Both the position numbers and the translations under genes were made by a program. From positions 212,611,992 to 212,675,991 of the forward strand of contig BTPG01000005.1 of NCBI GenBank assembly GCA_036245525.1: a DNA stretch of 64,000 bases, read 5' to 3'. Shown one piece after another: positions 18,707 through 30,600 of the stretch (positions within the stretch are counted from its first letter, which is position 1; each line of letters opens with the position of its first letter). The notes below the pieces were generated by a model. That model had not been told where the DNA came from and did not search any database. It saw only the letters and a list, made by a program, of their open reading frames with translations. This DNA is from Semisulcospira habei (lineage: Eukaryota; Mollusca; Gastropoda; Semisulcospiridae).

Positions 18707-19098
18707 TGACTGGTAGTCGTAGTCGTAGTATGATACAATCACACCAGACGCACACACGTAGGGTTCTTGTAAAGAAACTTCACTCAGCTGCAACTCGTCA
18801 CACGTGGCACAAGGTTGTAGACCACACTGGAGTAACAGTTCCAACAGTACTTTATTCTCACGATGCAATCTCCGCACAATGCATCCACAAATTCATCCAC
18901 TCACTGATACACTGTCTCCTCTACAATGCAGCAACACTTTTGCCACCCTTCGTCTCTCACTATGATATAATGAACACACATATTTCCTAACACCGTCTTT
19001 TATACTATTACAGATTTCCAGAACAATCCAGCAAATTCACACAACACCACCAATCAGAAAATAAAACGTAACCAAAACTCAATAATATTCATTAAAAA
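18707..19098. repeat. DR-1 copy 2, left part (continues at 27490-27840)
   Basis: Matches 16850-17230 and 56702-57075. It breaks at 19098 in the A-run of TAATATTCATTAAAAA, where the LTR element starts; the match resumes at 27490 with AAAAGAACACTCTAGATC. Confidence 0.8.
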
Positions 19099-20401
19099 TG
19101 TAACCGGACTCAGTGACTGGGTGTAGGCGACTTAAATAGTTTATCAGATAGACAAAAACTGCCCATCTAATACAGTACTCAAGTGCCTACAGAGTTTAAG
19201 TCCGAATTCCTTTTGTGGTCTAGGGAAGGACTGGAGATTGCTGTGGAGAATAGACTATACGTCTACTCTGGTCCCGCATGCGCACAAAATCTGTCAGTGT
19301 TTACTCTTGCCTCGCGTTGTGTTCAATAGTCAAAGTTGCTTGCGCAATGGACCGACCACAGTATCCAGAAAAACCCTATTTTGACTGGACTTGTTGTTAT
19401 CGTTCCTACTGAGCTGCTAGTAACGTGCGCTCGCACGATCAGTCACACCGTCATACATGCACGGACGTACACACACACAAACTTCTCGCACATACGCACG
19501 CACAGTCTCAGTCTTGCTCTCACTCTAGCCGAGCATCGTAAGATAGAAGTAAGGTTCCAAGATTTATTTGTACCAGAAAAGCATTCATAATAAAACAAAC
19601 AACATAATCAAAATTAGTCAAACCAGTGCAAGTGCTAATAACCTTAAATACACATAGGCCTAACACCTATACCTTCCGACACGATACCTAGCAAACCTAT
19701 CTCCTATGCCTGACACCTACAACGATGAATACGATTCCTAGCGAACCTAGCTCATAGGCCTAACACCTATACGCACTTACCAATAAAACCTACGCGCAGT
19801 CCTAACACAGCCTAAGCCCTATTTTAGGTGAATTAGAACTGAACTAAAAAGCTACTGTCCTATTGGGAAGGCCGGGGTGGTTGAGGAGATCATTGTTCAC
19901 AATCGCCTCGTGGGGTAGGGTCGGGGTGGTTGAGGAAATCATTGTTCACAATCGCCTCGTGGGGTAGGGTCGGGGTGTTGAGGAGATCATTGTTCACAAT
20001 CGCCTCGTGGGGTAGGGCCGGGGGATTGAGGAGATCATTGTTCACAATCGCCTCGTGGGTTAGGGCCGGGGGGTTGAGGAGATCATTGTTCACAATCGCC
20101 TCGTGGGTTAGGGCCGGGAAATGTAGGAGATCATTGTTCACAATCGCCTACGGGGGAAGAGGGAGGGGTGGTGAGCATTGTTCACACTCACCCCGAGACT
20201 GAGAATCGGCCGCTTTATATAGGCTCCCAGCCTCTGGGTCCGGAAACTACGTCACAGCTTCGCGCGTGTAGTCCGCTACACACCAACTAGCTAAGTCAGC
20301 AAAATTCTCGCTCACAGTGCGCCGAGCGTGCACTAAACCACTGAACTCTGACTCGCTGGTAGTAACTAGTGATAGCGTTAGCAGAGGGCTCCTCTGCTAC
20401 A
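19099..20401 (-). repeat. 3' LTR of the gypsy element
   Basis: TGTAACCGGACTC ... CTCTGCTACA as written on the plus strand. On the coding (minus) strand a TATATAAAG box lies at 20223-20213, about 180 bp into the LTR. 19868-20165 holds six units of a ~45-50-bp tandem repeat around GATCATTGTTCACAATCGCC. Confidence 0.95.
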
Positions 20402-20415
20402 CTCCCTCCTCCTTA
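20402..20415 (-). promoter_or_regulatory. Polypurine tract of the gypsy element
   Basis: On the minus strand this reads AAGGAGGAGGGAG immediately upstream of the 3' LTR, the expected position for plus-strand priming. Confidence 0.8.
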
Positions 20416-21816
20416 AGACCTAATGTGCACGACACATTAGTCAAACAAAAGGAATAAAGTCGCACAAACTAAATAAAATGCACCATGTTCAAGAAAATTA
20501 CTTCTGGCATGCACAGTAAAATCCAAATTCAAAAGAAATTCAACAAATTCAACAAAATAAAATTGTGATGCATGCACAAAAAAATTCAAACAAAATCAAA
20601 CCAAAGTCCAAATCGATGAAACATTCAAAGCACATTTCAAAATATGATCCCTGATCATGAACACGCATGAGCAACCATTTCAGCAACCGTGATGCGCTTG
20701 TGACAATCAACAAGCTTCAGCACCACTTAAAATGCATAGCCACTGCATGAATTAATCCATTAAAAAAAAACAACTAAAGAAACAAGGTTTCAAAACCAAA
20801 ATTAAAGTACTGGTATCATCCTGCGAGCTGATACACAACTATGCAACCACTGCAAAAGCATTTGTTACCAGAAATCCCAGACCAAATGAAAATCAAGACT
20901 CACTTGGTAACTTCCGAACTTAGTCCGCCACAAAACATACAAAAGCAAAAATCAGTCTCCCAGACTGTTCGGGTAACATTTGGTCCACATCTCATTGAGT
21001 TCTCGAAACCCGTGTGAGCAAACTGGTTCACGTAACACACACCCAACATTAGCACCAGTGAAATCCGACGATTTCAAAGTGAAAATTCCTGAGGTAAAAT
21101 CGAGTACAAAACCTAACCAAAAATATTCAAAAATCTTATGCCAAAAAGTTCAAAATACAGTACAAAAACAAACAACCAGACCCAGTTTGTTGCTGAGGTA
21201 CAAAAACCTTCAAAACAGCATAGTCAGATGATTACATATTATAAGGAGAAAAATGATATATAATATGCATATTGTGAAAAATGATATGATTCAGACGTCT
21301 AGGCATGCACAAAGCAATACGACAACAAAATGGAAAATCAAAAACATTTCTAATTCAACACAAAAAATGTATTCATGCAAAGGAGACATATGAAAAGAAA
21401 CAAACTTAACGGATACTCAGTCATGGCATTGTTCGTCCTTGGATAATGTCCTTACTTTCTTGATGTTTAGAGTCCTTTTCCGTTGGCTCGCGTGACGTGA
21501 GAGGTTACCTGGTCAGAGCCGACCGGGCAACACTCTCGTCTTGGAGTTTCCAGTTAGAGCCACTGGCTTACTCCAAGACAGGTACGAGACAGACGCCTGT
21601 CTCAGGTGCATATTAACGGACAATGTGAGCTGGGGGCCCAACTCAGTTTCAAAGGGTCTCTAGGGAAGCCGACTAGAGCCAGCACGAACTTCCCTCTTGA
21701 GATGCCGCCATCTCACGATATTATTTCGGACATGTAAGACACGCGCGTGTCTCACTGACCACAATACACTCCTGGTATTGGGTCAAGAGTCGCTGCAAAC
21801 AAAGTCAAGTTCAGGA
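20416..21816 (-). other. Non-coding 3' internal region replacing the integrase segment
   Basis: About 1.4 kb, A/C-rich as written, between the pol stop and the polypurine tract. No frame on either strand shows an integrase zinc finger, catalytic core or chromodomain, nor an env-like protein. The 83-aa ORF at 20980 has no recognisable domain. Confidence 0.6.
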
Positions 21817-24719
21817 TTATGATGAACATGGGAAATACAGATCTTGGGGAGTTGATTTCTTTTCCCCTTCTAGTTTGTCTCTTGTCTCGTCAGTCCTCTC
21901 ATCTGGGGCTACTAGCAATAGTACCCTTTCCTGAGTAACATTTGTATCAGGCACAACGTATAGTAAACCGCCCACTACTCTCAGATTGTCCCACTGAGCA
22001 ATTAGTGTTCTGACAGCTGCGCTATACTTGCAAGTTTCTGTCCAAGGAGGCTTCTCTCCTTTCTCTATCAGAGCTATTAGAATGCTAGTCACTGGATCTC
22101 TCTTTTGGAACATCTCTAAGTCCTCACGAGACCAGCTGGCTAACCAGTTGCTTTCCTGCACGCCAGGACCAAACGCAGAAGACTGAGCAGAATCCACGGT
22201 TTCCCCTTTAGACACTGAGGCAGAATCACTCTGAACCGATTCATCTTCCCTGACTTCTACACTTGACCTGTCGGTGGTAGTGTCGCCCTGACTTTCACTG
22301 ATAGTTGGGTCCGCACGCGGAACATCTTCACCCTTCGGTGAAGCAGCGTTCCTCTGAGAACCGCTAGCTTTCCCACCATCAGCTGAGTCATGACCACGTG
22401 CTTGCCGACGTGTCACCACTCTCACATGCTTCTTAGCACACTGATCACACTCCTCTCTCTGACAACATCTCCTTGGGATCCTCGACAACCCGTCCGCATT
22501 TCCATGTAGGGCGCCTCTCCGGTGCTCTATCTGAAAATCGTAGGTGTCCAACGTAGCTATCCATCTAGCTACCATGCCTTCAGCCTGATCAAAGGACTTT
22601 AACCACCTAAGGGAACTGTGATCGCTCCGAACCAGAAACGGACGTCCCCAAAGATAATGAGAAAAGTACTTCACAAACCTCACCACTGCATACAGCTCTC
22701 TGTATGTGGTACAGTACCTCTGCCTACTCTTAGACAGAGCGCAACTTGCATAAGCAATCACTTTTTCCTCTCCATCTTGAATCTGAGACAATACGCCACC
22801 AATGGAATTTGCTGACGCATCTGTATCAAGAATGAACCTGCCCTCTCTTGTTGGATAAGCAAGAACGGGGGAAGACACTAAAGCCACTTTCAGTTTCTCA
22901 AAAGCTTGCTGACACTGTTCGCACCAAACAAACTTCTGATTTTTCCTAGTCAAGTTTGTCAAAGGACTAGCTATCTCAGCGAAACCACAAATGTATTTTC
23001 TGTAATATGATGTGATCCCTAAGAAGCTTCTGACTTCTGAAACACAAGTAGGGACAGGCCAGTTAACAACTGCCTCTACTTTCTTTGGGTCACACTTTGT
23101 CCCTTCTTTCGAAACCACATGCCCTAGGAAGGAGCATTCGCTCTGCAGCAACGAACATTTCGAGGGCTTGAGCTTCAAATTGGCATCTCTGAACTTCTTC
23201 AAAACAACTTTGAGATTTTCCAGTGCCTGTTCCTCTGTCCTGCCTAGACAGATGACATCATCAATGTAGACTAGACATCTCTCAAAAAGAACACCACTTA
23301 AAGTCATCTCCATGAGTCTCTCAAAAGTAGCTGGACTGTTACATAGCCCAAATGGCATGACCTTAAACTGGAAAAGACCTTTATGCGTAGCGAACGCTGT
23401 CTTCTGTTTATCATTTTCATCCATTTCAACTTGGAAGAAACCCTGTGCTAAGTCAAGAGTTGAGAACCAACACGAACCTGACAAAGCATCAAGCGAGTCA
23501 CCAATGTGAGGTAAAGGATAAGCATCTTTGCGTGTCAACTGGTTCAACTTCCTATAGTCAACGCAGAACCTAGTTGTACCATCCTTTTTCTTGACAAGTA
23601 CCACGTTAGCAGCCCAGGGGCTGTCACTGGGTTCGATAACATCTTGTTTCAACATTTTGTCTATTTCCTCCTCCACAATTTCTCTCTGAGCTACGGGAAT
23701 ACGACGAGGGGGCAACTTGACAGGTTTGCCACCTCCTGTGTCAATAGTGTGTTTCACTTTGTTTGTCCGTCCAAGTTGTCCACCTGGAGACTGGAAAACA
23801 TCTTGAAACTCTATGAGCGTCTCTTTCAATTTGTCTTTCGTCTCCTCGCTAACATCTGACGAAACATTAGCGACCAAATCCACTAAGTGACTAGGGAGTC
23901 TGTCACCCATATAGACCACTCCTTCTTTCTTTTCAGAACTAGTCGACAAAGAGTTCACTGAAATACCAGTTTCTATGGACGCCACAACTGTATCTGGCTT
24001 CACTACAATCTCTTTATCAGTAAAGTTGGTAACAGGAACAAGGATTTCTTCTTGTGACACCTGAACCATACACCTTGGAACTACTAGCCCTGTTTCACTC
24101 CTGAAACTCTCAACACCTTCTAACAGACCATCAGCTTTCTGTAACTGACACGGCTGAACGAAAGATGCCTTCAAAAACATTTCAGACCTAGGGGGAACCC
24201 TAGTGAGTTTACACACTTTAACCTCTGCACTTGTACCTGAACTCTCTTTTTTCAACTGAACCACCTGCTTGCGTATTATCAAAGTACCTTGCGCTAAGTC
24301 TAGCACGCCACCGTATTTCTGCATGAAATCAGTGCCTAGAATACCTGACGAACTGCCTAAGTCTGCAACTACTACATCATGCCTAAACCTCTGTCCTCCT
24401 ACTTTCAAACAAAGCGTGGTTTCACCCTGAATTTCTAAAGTGTCACCACTAGCTGTGCAAAGATTCAACTTACTTTTCTTCAGAGCCGATCTTTCCATGT
24501 TGACTAGCTTGAAATCTCTGGCACTAATGACTGTGACAGCAGACCCACTATCTACTAAAAAGTCTAAGGAAACCTTTCCTATCGCTACTGGTGCCATCCA
24601 GCATCCAGTGTTTGACAGTACACATAAACGCTGCCTCTTCGCGTTCTCTAAGCAGCCGTCATCACTTGCTAATTGGGCCGAGTCCCTGGCTGCTGAGAGC
24701 TCCGCCCGCCCTAGTTTCC
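21817..24719 (-). CDS. pol: Pol polyprotein: aspartic protease, reverse transcriptase, RNase H (no integrase)
   Basis: The pol frame is open from the gag frameshift site; the first ATG is at 24597 (926 codons). Visible parts from that ATG: protease active site FLVDSGSAVTVIS (residues ~13-25); RT with FCVDYRKLN (~345-353) and YIDDV (~446-450, the YxDD box); RNase H with LDTDASANSIGGVLS (~600-614). A low-complexity Ser/Asp-rich spacer follows, then a short tether-like segment that stops abruptly. Ty3/gypsy pol normally continues for ~400 residues with an HHCC-DDE integrase; here it is absent. Expression is probably by -1 frameshift from gag. Confidence 0.9.
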
Positions 24720-25793
24720 CTGGCCTGGCGCGTTTTCGTTACGCACAGACTCATTCCCGTCTCTGTCTTCACTTTTCTGGCATTGCCTGGCATAGTGCCC
24801 CTTCTCTTTGCACTTATAACAAACAACATCAACATTTCTTCTAGTCTTGTCTCCTGCCGACTGACGAGTCAGCGCTTTCGTTACTTTCTGAATCTCAGAA
24901 GTAAGTCTGTCACTCAGATTCTGGAAAGCCTTTGCTAAGCCTGCCTCAGCTGAATCTTTCTCTTCGAGACTTCTAACACCCTTAGCAGTAACATCACCAT
25001 GTCTCTCTGGGTCTTCTGGTTTCCTGCCATCAAATCTCTCATCAAACGACTCAAATTCACTAGCCAGTGCTACTGCCTCGTGTATTGTCGCCGGATGATT
25101 GAACTGCACATGCCTTCTCAAGTCTCTAGAGGGTAGACCACTAACAAACTGATCTATGACTATGGTTTCTCTTGCTTCAGTAGGCATCCTAGGGTATGCA
25201 CTACTAGCAATACGGTTTAACGCAAACCCGTACTCTGTCACACTCTCGTTCTTTCTTTTCATCCTTGACCTGAACTCCACTCTACGAAGATTCTCTTTCT
25301 CAGCGGGATCAAAACGACGTTCAAGGGCCGACCAGATAGCATCATAGTCCTCTATTCTCTCTAGTGCAAGCTCACCTAACACCTGTTGTGCTGGACCCCG
25401 GAGTGACATAGCTAGATTCACTCCTTTCTCGCCATAGTCCCAACCATTCCATCTTGCACAAGTCTCGAAATGGCAAAGCCAGTCTTTCAAGTCTCCTTTT
25501 GTGCCAGTGAATATCTCGGGCACCCTCTCTCTCCTAGACGAGTTTCCACTGTCATTCAGAAAGGATCTATTTCTCGTAATGTTCCTGTTCGTCATGCTCC
25601 TTTGTGAGCAACGACTACCGTGACTGCATGAGCTTTCCTCGCTACTGCTATCTGACTCACTGTAAACCGAGTGCCTGCTGCTCTTCGCAGATCTTCTATG
25701 TTTACTCTTTCTTCTATCATCCGGACTTTTAGAACTACTTGACACCAACCAGCTTGGAACAAGAAGCCTAAGGAATCCTAAGACTGCACCCAT
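24711..25793 (-). CDS. gag: Gag polyprotein with one CCHC zinc knuckle
   Basis: 360 aa. A Ser/Arg-rich N-terminus is followed by a retrotransposon gag capsid-like helical region (about residues 90-230) and one zinc knuckle, CYKCKEKGHYARQC, near residue 322-335. It packages the element's RNA. The stop TAG (24713-24711) directly follows a GGGAAAC heptamer, so a fraction of ribosomes could pass into pol. The frame is intact. Confidence 0.9.
   Translation of the reverse strand: MGAVLGFLRLLVPSWLVSSSSKSPDDRRKSKHRRSAKSSRHSVYSESDSSSEESSCSHGSRCSQRSMTNRNITRNRSFLNDSGNSSRRERVPEIFTGTKGDLKDWLCHFETCARWNGWDYGEKGVNLAMSLRGPAQQVLGELALERIEDYDAIWSALERRFDPAEKENLRRVEFRSRMKRKNESVTEYGFALNRIASSAYPRMPTEARETIVIDQFVSGLPSRDLRRHVQFNHPATIHEAVALASEFESFDERFDGRKPEDPERHGDVTAKGVRSLEEKDSAEAGLAKAFQNLSDRLTSEIQKVTKALTRQSAGDKTRRNVDVVCYKCKEKGHYARQCQKSEDRDGNESVRNENAPGQGN
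24714..24720 (-). promoter_or_regulatory. Candidate -1 frameshift heptamer GGGAAAC at the gag stop
   Basis: Read on the minus strand in the gag frame this is G GGA AAC followed at once by TAG. The -1 frame runs open into pol with no stop. It fits X XXY YYZ. Confidence 0.7.
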
Positions 25794-25839
25794 CTTGTAG
25801 ACTGAACCTCACTATCTGTGTAGTGAAAACGTCGCTTGT

Positions 25840-26168
25840 TCAACTGCGTTTCCCACACGAATCGCTAAACCAAACTAGAACCAACTTCAAGCTCGGAATG
25901 TTTCCACTACTAAAAATCTCACGACTGGTACTAATGAAAACGCTCCCTGCCGCAACCGGTACCACGCTAACGGAAAAGACGTGTCGACAGTGACACAGAT
26001 AGTCTGCCGCTGGCACAGCACATAGTCTTGAACTCACAGCTCTAACTACCTTCCTCGAACGAAGTATCTCGGCCAAACTATCTTTATCAAACAACGATTC
26101 TGGTCAAACAACAACTCCTAACCAAAAGACAATCTGGTCAAACAACAATCCTAACCAAAAACAATCCT
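25840..26168 (-). other. 5' leader of the gypsy element
   Basis: Untranslated leader between PBS and gag. It contains short repeats around GGTCAAACAACAATCC near 26100-26170. The 84-codon ORF on the minus strand has no recognised domain. Confidence 0.5.
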
Positions 26169-26181
26169 GGTCACGGCACCA
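26169..26181 (-). promoter_or_regulatory. Primer-binding site of the gypsy element
   Basis: Minus strand reads TGGTGCCGTGACC, five bases inside the 5' LTR end. It starts with the TGG expected for pairing with a tRNA CCA end. The tRNA species is not assigned. Confidence 0.75.
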
Positions 26182-26186
26182 ATTTT

Positions 26187-27489
26187 TGTAACCGGACTCA
26201 GTGACTGGGTGTAGGCGACTTAAATAGTTTATCAGATAGACAAAAACTGCCCATCTAATACAGTACTCAAGTGCCTACAGAGTTTAAGTCCGAATTCCTT
26301 TTGTGGTCTAGGGAAGGACTGGAGATTGCTGTGGAGAATAGACTATACGTCTACTCTGGTCCCGCATGCGCACAAAATCTGTCAGTGTTTACTCTTGCCT
26401 CGCGTTGTGTTCAATAGTCAAAGTTGCTTGCGCAATGGACCGACCACAGTATCCAGAAAAACCCTATTTTGACTGGACTTGTTGTTATCGTTCCTACTGA
26501 GCTGCTAGTAACGTGCGCTCGCACGATCAGTCACACCGTCATACATGCACGGACGTACACACACACAAACTTCTCGCACATACGCACGCACAGTCTCAGT
26601 CTTGCTCTCACTCTAGCCGAGCATCGTAAGATAGAAGTAAGGTTCCAAGATTTATTTGTACCAGAAAAGCATTCATAATAAAACAAACAACATAATCAAA
26701 ATTAGTCAAATCAGTGCAAGTGCTAATAACCTTAAATACACATAGGCCTAACACCTATACCTTCCGACACGATACCTAGCAAACCTATCTCCTATGCCTG
26801 ACACCTACAACGATGAATACGATTCCTAGCGAACCTAGCTCATAGGCCTAACACCTATACGCACTTACCAATAAAACCTACGCGCAGTCCTAACACAGCC
26901 TAAGCCCTATTTTAGGTGAATTAGAACTGAACTAAAAAGCTACTGTCCTATTGGGAAGGCCGGGGTGGTTGAGGAGATCATTGTTCACAATCGCCTCGTG
27001 GGGTAGGGTCGGGGTGGTTGAGGAAATCATTGTTCACAATCGCCTCGTGGGGTAGGGTCGGGGTGTTGAGGAGATCATTGTTCACAATCGCCTCGTGGGG
27101 TAGGGCCGGGGGATTGAGGAGATCATTGTTCACAATCGCCTCGTGGGTTAGGGCCGGGGGGTTGAGGAGATCATTGTTCACAATCGCCTCGTGGGTTAGG
27201 GCCGGGAAATGTAGGAGATCATTGTTCACAATCGCCTACGGGGGAAGAGGGAGGGGTGGTGAGCATTGTTCACACTCACCCCGAGACTGAGAATCGGCCG
27301 CTTTATATAGGCTCCCAGCCTCTGGGTCCGGAAACTACGTCACAGCTTCGCGCGTGTAGTCCGCTACACACCAACTAGCTAAGTCAGCAAAATTCTCGCT
27401 CACAGTGCGCCGAGCGTGCACTAAACCACTGAACTCTGACTCGCTGGTAGTAACTAGTGATAGCGTTAGCAGAGGGCTCCTCTGCTACA
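26187..27489 (-). repeat. 5' LTR of the gypsy element
   Basis: Same length and sequence as the 3' LTR apart from one base seen by eye (T at 26711). The TATA box on the minus strand is at 27311-27301. The internal tandem repeat spans 26956-27253. Confidence 0.95.
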
Positions 27490-27840
27490 AAAAGAACACT
27501 CTAGATCAATCCACAAGTTTCTACTAACGTCTAGGCACTTTCGATAAAACGTTGCGAAATGTAGCTACCAACTTTGACGTCATATCTGAGGTCACTACCC
27601 GAAAGATAGCGACCCTGCTCGAACCTTCTAGTCTAATCTAGGTCATACTTTACAACAATGTAGCGAAAATACTCGTCACAACAAAAATCGATCGAAATTC
27701 TCCGTGCAAAAGAAAATGAATCCTACTAAAAAGGTACGTAATTCTTATCCAAAATAACTCAAATGAATATCGGATCTTTCCTATGATTAACACACACATG
27801 CTCTAAAAGAATAACACAGCCACAGACGTAACACTAACAC
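27490..27840. repeat. DR-1 copy 2, right part
   Basis: Resumes the DR-1 match (compare 17225-17580 and 60459-60830), including CAAATGAATATCGGATCTTT and TTAACACACACATGCTCTAA. Confidence 0.8.
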
Positions 27841-28015
27841 CACTTTGCCTCTATGTTCCTAGAACGGTTGCGCCTCTTTTGGCGTGTGATTAACGCTGGT
27901 TTTGGAAACTCAGCCCACTAACCCTGGTCAGTAATGAGGATTACCTTTCAGCTCACACACCAAACGTATTATGAAAATTACTCGGCGCTTTCTGCCGCTC
28001 CAACACAGTCCGCGT

Positions 28016-28081
28016 GCAAGAAGCATATATTCTCATGAGCCCCTACTGATCGCAGGGGCTCATGAGAATCTCACCTCTTGC
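28016..28081. repeat. FB-A foldback, complete copy
   Basis: TCTCATGAGCCCCTACTGAT and CGCAGGGGCTCATGAGAATC form the inner arms; outer arms GCAAGAAG / CTCTTGC. Tip slightly diverged. Confidence 0.85.
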
Positions 28082-28858
28082 TGGCAGACGCACTGTGTGA
28101 GAAGAGTTGATTCATCCAGTGAGATCCCCCAGCCCGGTGACCGGACTCTGAGACTGCTCGTACCTCAAGCGATGCACAACAACGACACACGTCAGTCAGA
28201 ATTACTGGCGATTCCTGGGGTGTTTTATTCACTAAAAATAAGCGTGTAAAGATCGTTTGAAAAGATTTAATCCTGAGTTGAATAGAAACCCAAACAGCTG
28301 CACAGTTCATGACGGCGTGTGGTTGTTTACGTTCAAACGGCACGAGGCGGGGGCACGCCAGACTCCATCACCGCTCCTAAAACGCCACTGCGACAGACGA
28401 CAGTTCTCGGTGGGTGACAATTTTTCTGTTATTGTTTATTGGTTTCTTTTTATTCTATTTGTTTGTTTATATAGCAATAAGTGATCTGCTTGAGTAGACA
28501 CACATAAGAGAAGTTGTTGGAGTTTTACAATTGCCCTTTGTGTGCGTCGGGGGAAATCTCCTACAAAGGAGAGTCCATAGAATAATTATTTTTGCATTCA
28601 AACGCAAGAGGTTAGATCAGCCATTTTGTACAGCATTATTGTAAGGTGATTAAATAGTTCGGAGATTAACGTCTCCAGCACCGAAATGATAATGGACAGA
28701 AGTTATGGGCGGGTTATAGATGACATGGCCAGCTATTGCCAATGCAGTACGACCTGAACATTGATCGGTTCAGTCGCACTGCAGGTGTGCTATGTTGATT
28801 TAACAGGACCTTTCACTACATACTATATAGAACATTTCCGTCCTTATTGTAATTCCTT
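28082..28858. other. No recognisable gene
   Basis: Short overlapping ORFs on both strands only; no domain or consistent splice structure seen. Confidence 0.45.
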
Positions 28859-28920
28859 TCTCTTTGGCTGTCGGCAGGAATCATATTTGACAAAAACCGC
28901 TATCGACAGCCAAAGGGTTA
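28859..28920. repeat. FB-C foldback, shortened
   Basis: TTTGGCTGTCGG and CCGCTATCGACAGCCAAAGG form arms. The left inner arm is mostly lost. Confidence 0.65.
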
Positions 28921-29055
28921 AATATATTAATTTATAAAGGGGATATTGTGAACTATTCACCATTTATTGCCGAGAGCAGGTCACGTTAACTCATTAAGCC
29001 CGAGGCACGTGTTTCCCAAATTTTAGAGGCGTCATCTAACCACTATGCACCTGTT

Positions 29056-29172
29056 GCAGGAGATGGATCGGCTATGATAATTCAAGGGCAGTGCCAGATT
29101 AGCTTGGCGCCGACAAGCGCCAAGCTAATTTGGCACTACCCTTGAATTATCATGGTCGACCCATCTCCTGCT
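29056..29172. repeat. FB-B foldback, longer copy
   Basis: Arms run from GCAGGAGATGG through AGCTTGGCGC to the complement ending CCATCTCCTGC, with a 5-bp tip. The flanking direct phrase GGGTTGAATGGGTTAA also follows copies at 42872 and 56448. Confidence 0.85.
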
Positions 29173-29216
29173 GTAGTGCGTCAGGGTTGAATGGGTTAAA
29201 CAATCTTGCTCTGATA

Positions 29217-29362
29217 TATAACACGACACACACGTACAATAGTGGTAGGCTTTGTGGTAAACTTTATGTCCAACACTTTACCCCTATGATATAAAACACG
29301 ACACACACGTACAATAGTGGTAGGCTTTGTGGTAAACTTTATGTCCAACACTTTACCCCTAT
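29217..29362 (+). repeat. Two-copy tandem repeat, ~72 bp
   Basis: AACACGACACACACGTACAA through ACACTTTACCCCTAT occurs twice in succession almost unchanged. Confidence 0.9.
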
Positions 29363-29376
29363 ATAAATATCTTCAC

Positions 29377-29578
29377 AAACCGGATGAGGCTAGCGCTGGT
29401 AGAACAGTACGCATACCAAGGGGAATTACTCAGCGCTGGACATACACACATGTAGATCCCCTACCCCCTCCTCTCAGACACCCAATCGACAGCGCACAGA
29501 CAAAATACGCAGGTAACGAACAAGAAGATCAGATACATCCCTGTTCTGAGTAATTCCCCTTGGTATGTGTACTGTTTA
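29377..29578. repeat. FB-D foldback element copy
   Basis: CATACCAAGGGGAATTACTC on the left pairs with GAGTAATTCCCCTTGGTATG on the right. The interior shares CAGACACCCAATCG and AAATACGCAGG with the copy at 52010. Confidence 0.7.
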
Positions 29579-29689
29579 AATATCCGCCATCACCAGGAAG
29601 ACCGGATACAGTGACACTCCGATGGGAAAACTTCAATAACAGTTTTGACCAAAGAGGTGCAGAAAGGCAGAGGACGTCGGTCAAACAAG

Positions 29690-30600
29690 TCGGAACAATT
29701 TAGTATAGGAACAGTATGAACTCGATTATTTGCAAACTTAGTATAGGAACAGTATGAACTCGACTATTTACAACCTTAGTATAGTGTCGGTGCTAAACTT
29801 TAACACTGGCATTTTCTCACAGACTATTCAAGCAGCAGACTTCAAACTTGGCCGAAGATTGTGGCGAGACCTTTCTAAACATACCAATTTCAGTGACTTC
29901 TCAAAAGTCAAGGTCAAATGGGGTTCAGATAGGGGTTACAAAATTGCCATATTTGACACAAATTGTTTCTTATCAAATACTATTTTCAACTTCAAACCCA
30001 AATTTGTTACAGAGATACCTGCAGGTCTTACCTTTCTATGCATACTAATTTTGATGGTCCCTGGGAAAGTTCAAGGGTCAGAAGATGTTGGCAATGTGTG
30101 AAAAATGTCAGTTTTTTTATTCACATTTGGCTCAAAGGTATCTAATGATCAGACTTCTATAAGTATATTAATTTAATACTCCCCTCAATAAGATCAAGGG
30201 TCTTGGGGGGGGGGGGGGGTCCAGAAATGGGTAAACAAAAAACAAAAATACCCATATTTTCAAATAAACTGATTTTTTTTCGAATACTATTTTCCACTTC
30301 AAACTCATACTTGGTGTTGAGATACCTGATGGTAAGTCTTTTCTATGCAATTTTGAATTTGAATGACATCTCAAGGGTCACAAGAGGTCGGCAAGTGTGT
30401 GAAAAATTCCAGTTTTCAGTTTTTGATAGAATTGTAGATTTCATCAAAGATTTTGCAAACTTTTCAATCGAGTTTGGCATAAAAGGTAGCTGATGATAAA
30501 ACCTTTCTTTGCATACTAAGTTGACCCCTAACAGAGGTCAAGAGTCATGGACGGTCGACAGATTTGTGAAAATACATACATTTTGCTGGTACAAAAGCCA
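29690..30600 (+). repeat. Short tandem repeat followed by diverged ~280-bp repeat units
   Basis: TTAGTATAGGAACAGTATGA occurs twice at 29701-29760, with a partial third unit. From 29920, phrases such as CAAATACTATTTTCAACTTC, GAGATACCTG and TCAAGGGTCA recur near 30285, 30330 and 30370, which indicates two to three diverged units. A G14-type run lies at 30207. No gene is seen. Confidence 0.5.

Larger units (their letters stand above)
19099..27489 (-). mobile_element. Ty3/gypsy-type LTR retrotransposon, 8391 bp, young, integrase-less
   Basis: Two 1303-bp direct repeats (19099-20401 and 26187-27489), each TG...CA, bound an internal region of 5785 bp that codes on the minus strand. A 4-bp AAAA target duplication (19095-19098, 27490-27493) is supported by the empty DR-1 site at 17220. 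PBS and polypurine tract are in place. gag and a protease-RT-RNase H pol frame are intact, but pol ends before any integrase HHCC/DDE region. By eye I found one LTR difference (C at 19623, T at 26711), so the insertion is very recent. An element lacking integrase must have been mobilised in trans. Confidence 0.9.

Noticed and set aside
19890..20202. Repetitive ORFs of 83-90 aa in the LTRs (also at 26978-27290)
   Set aside because: They lie over the LTR tandem repeat, occur identically in both LTRs, and have no domain.
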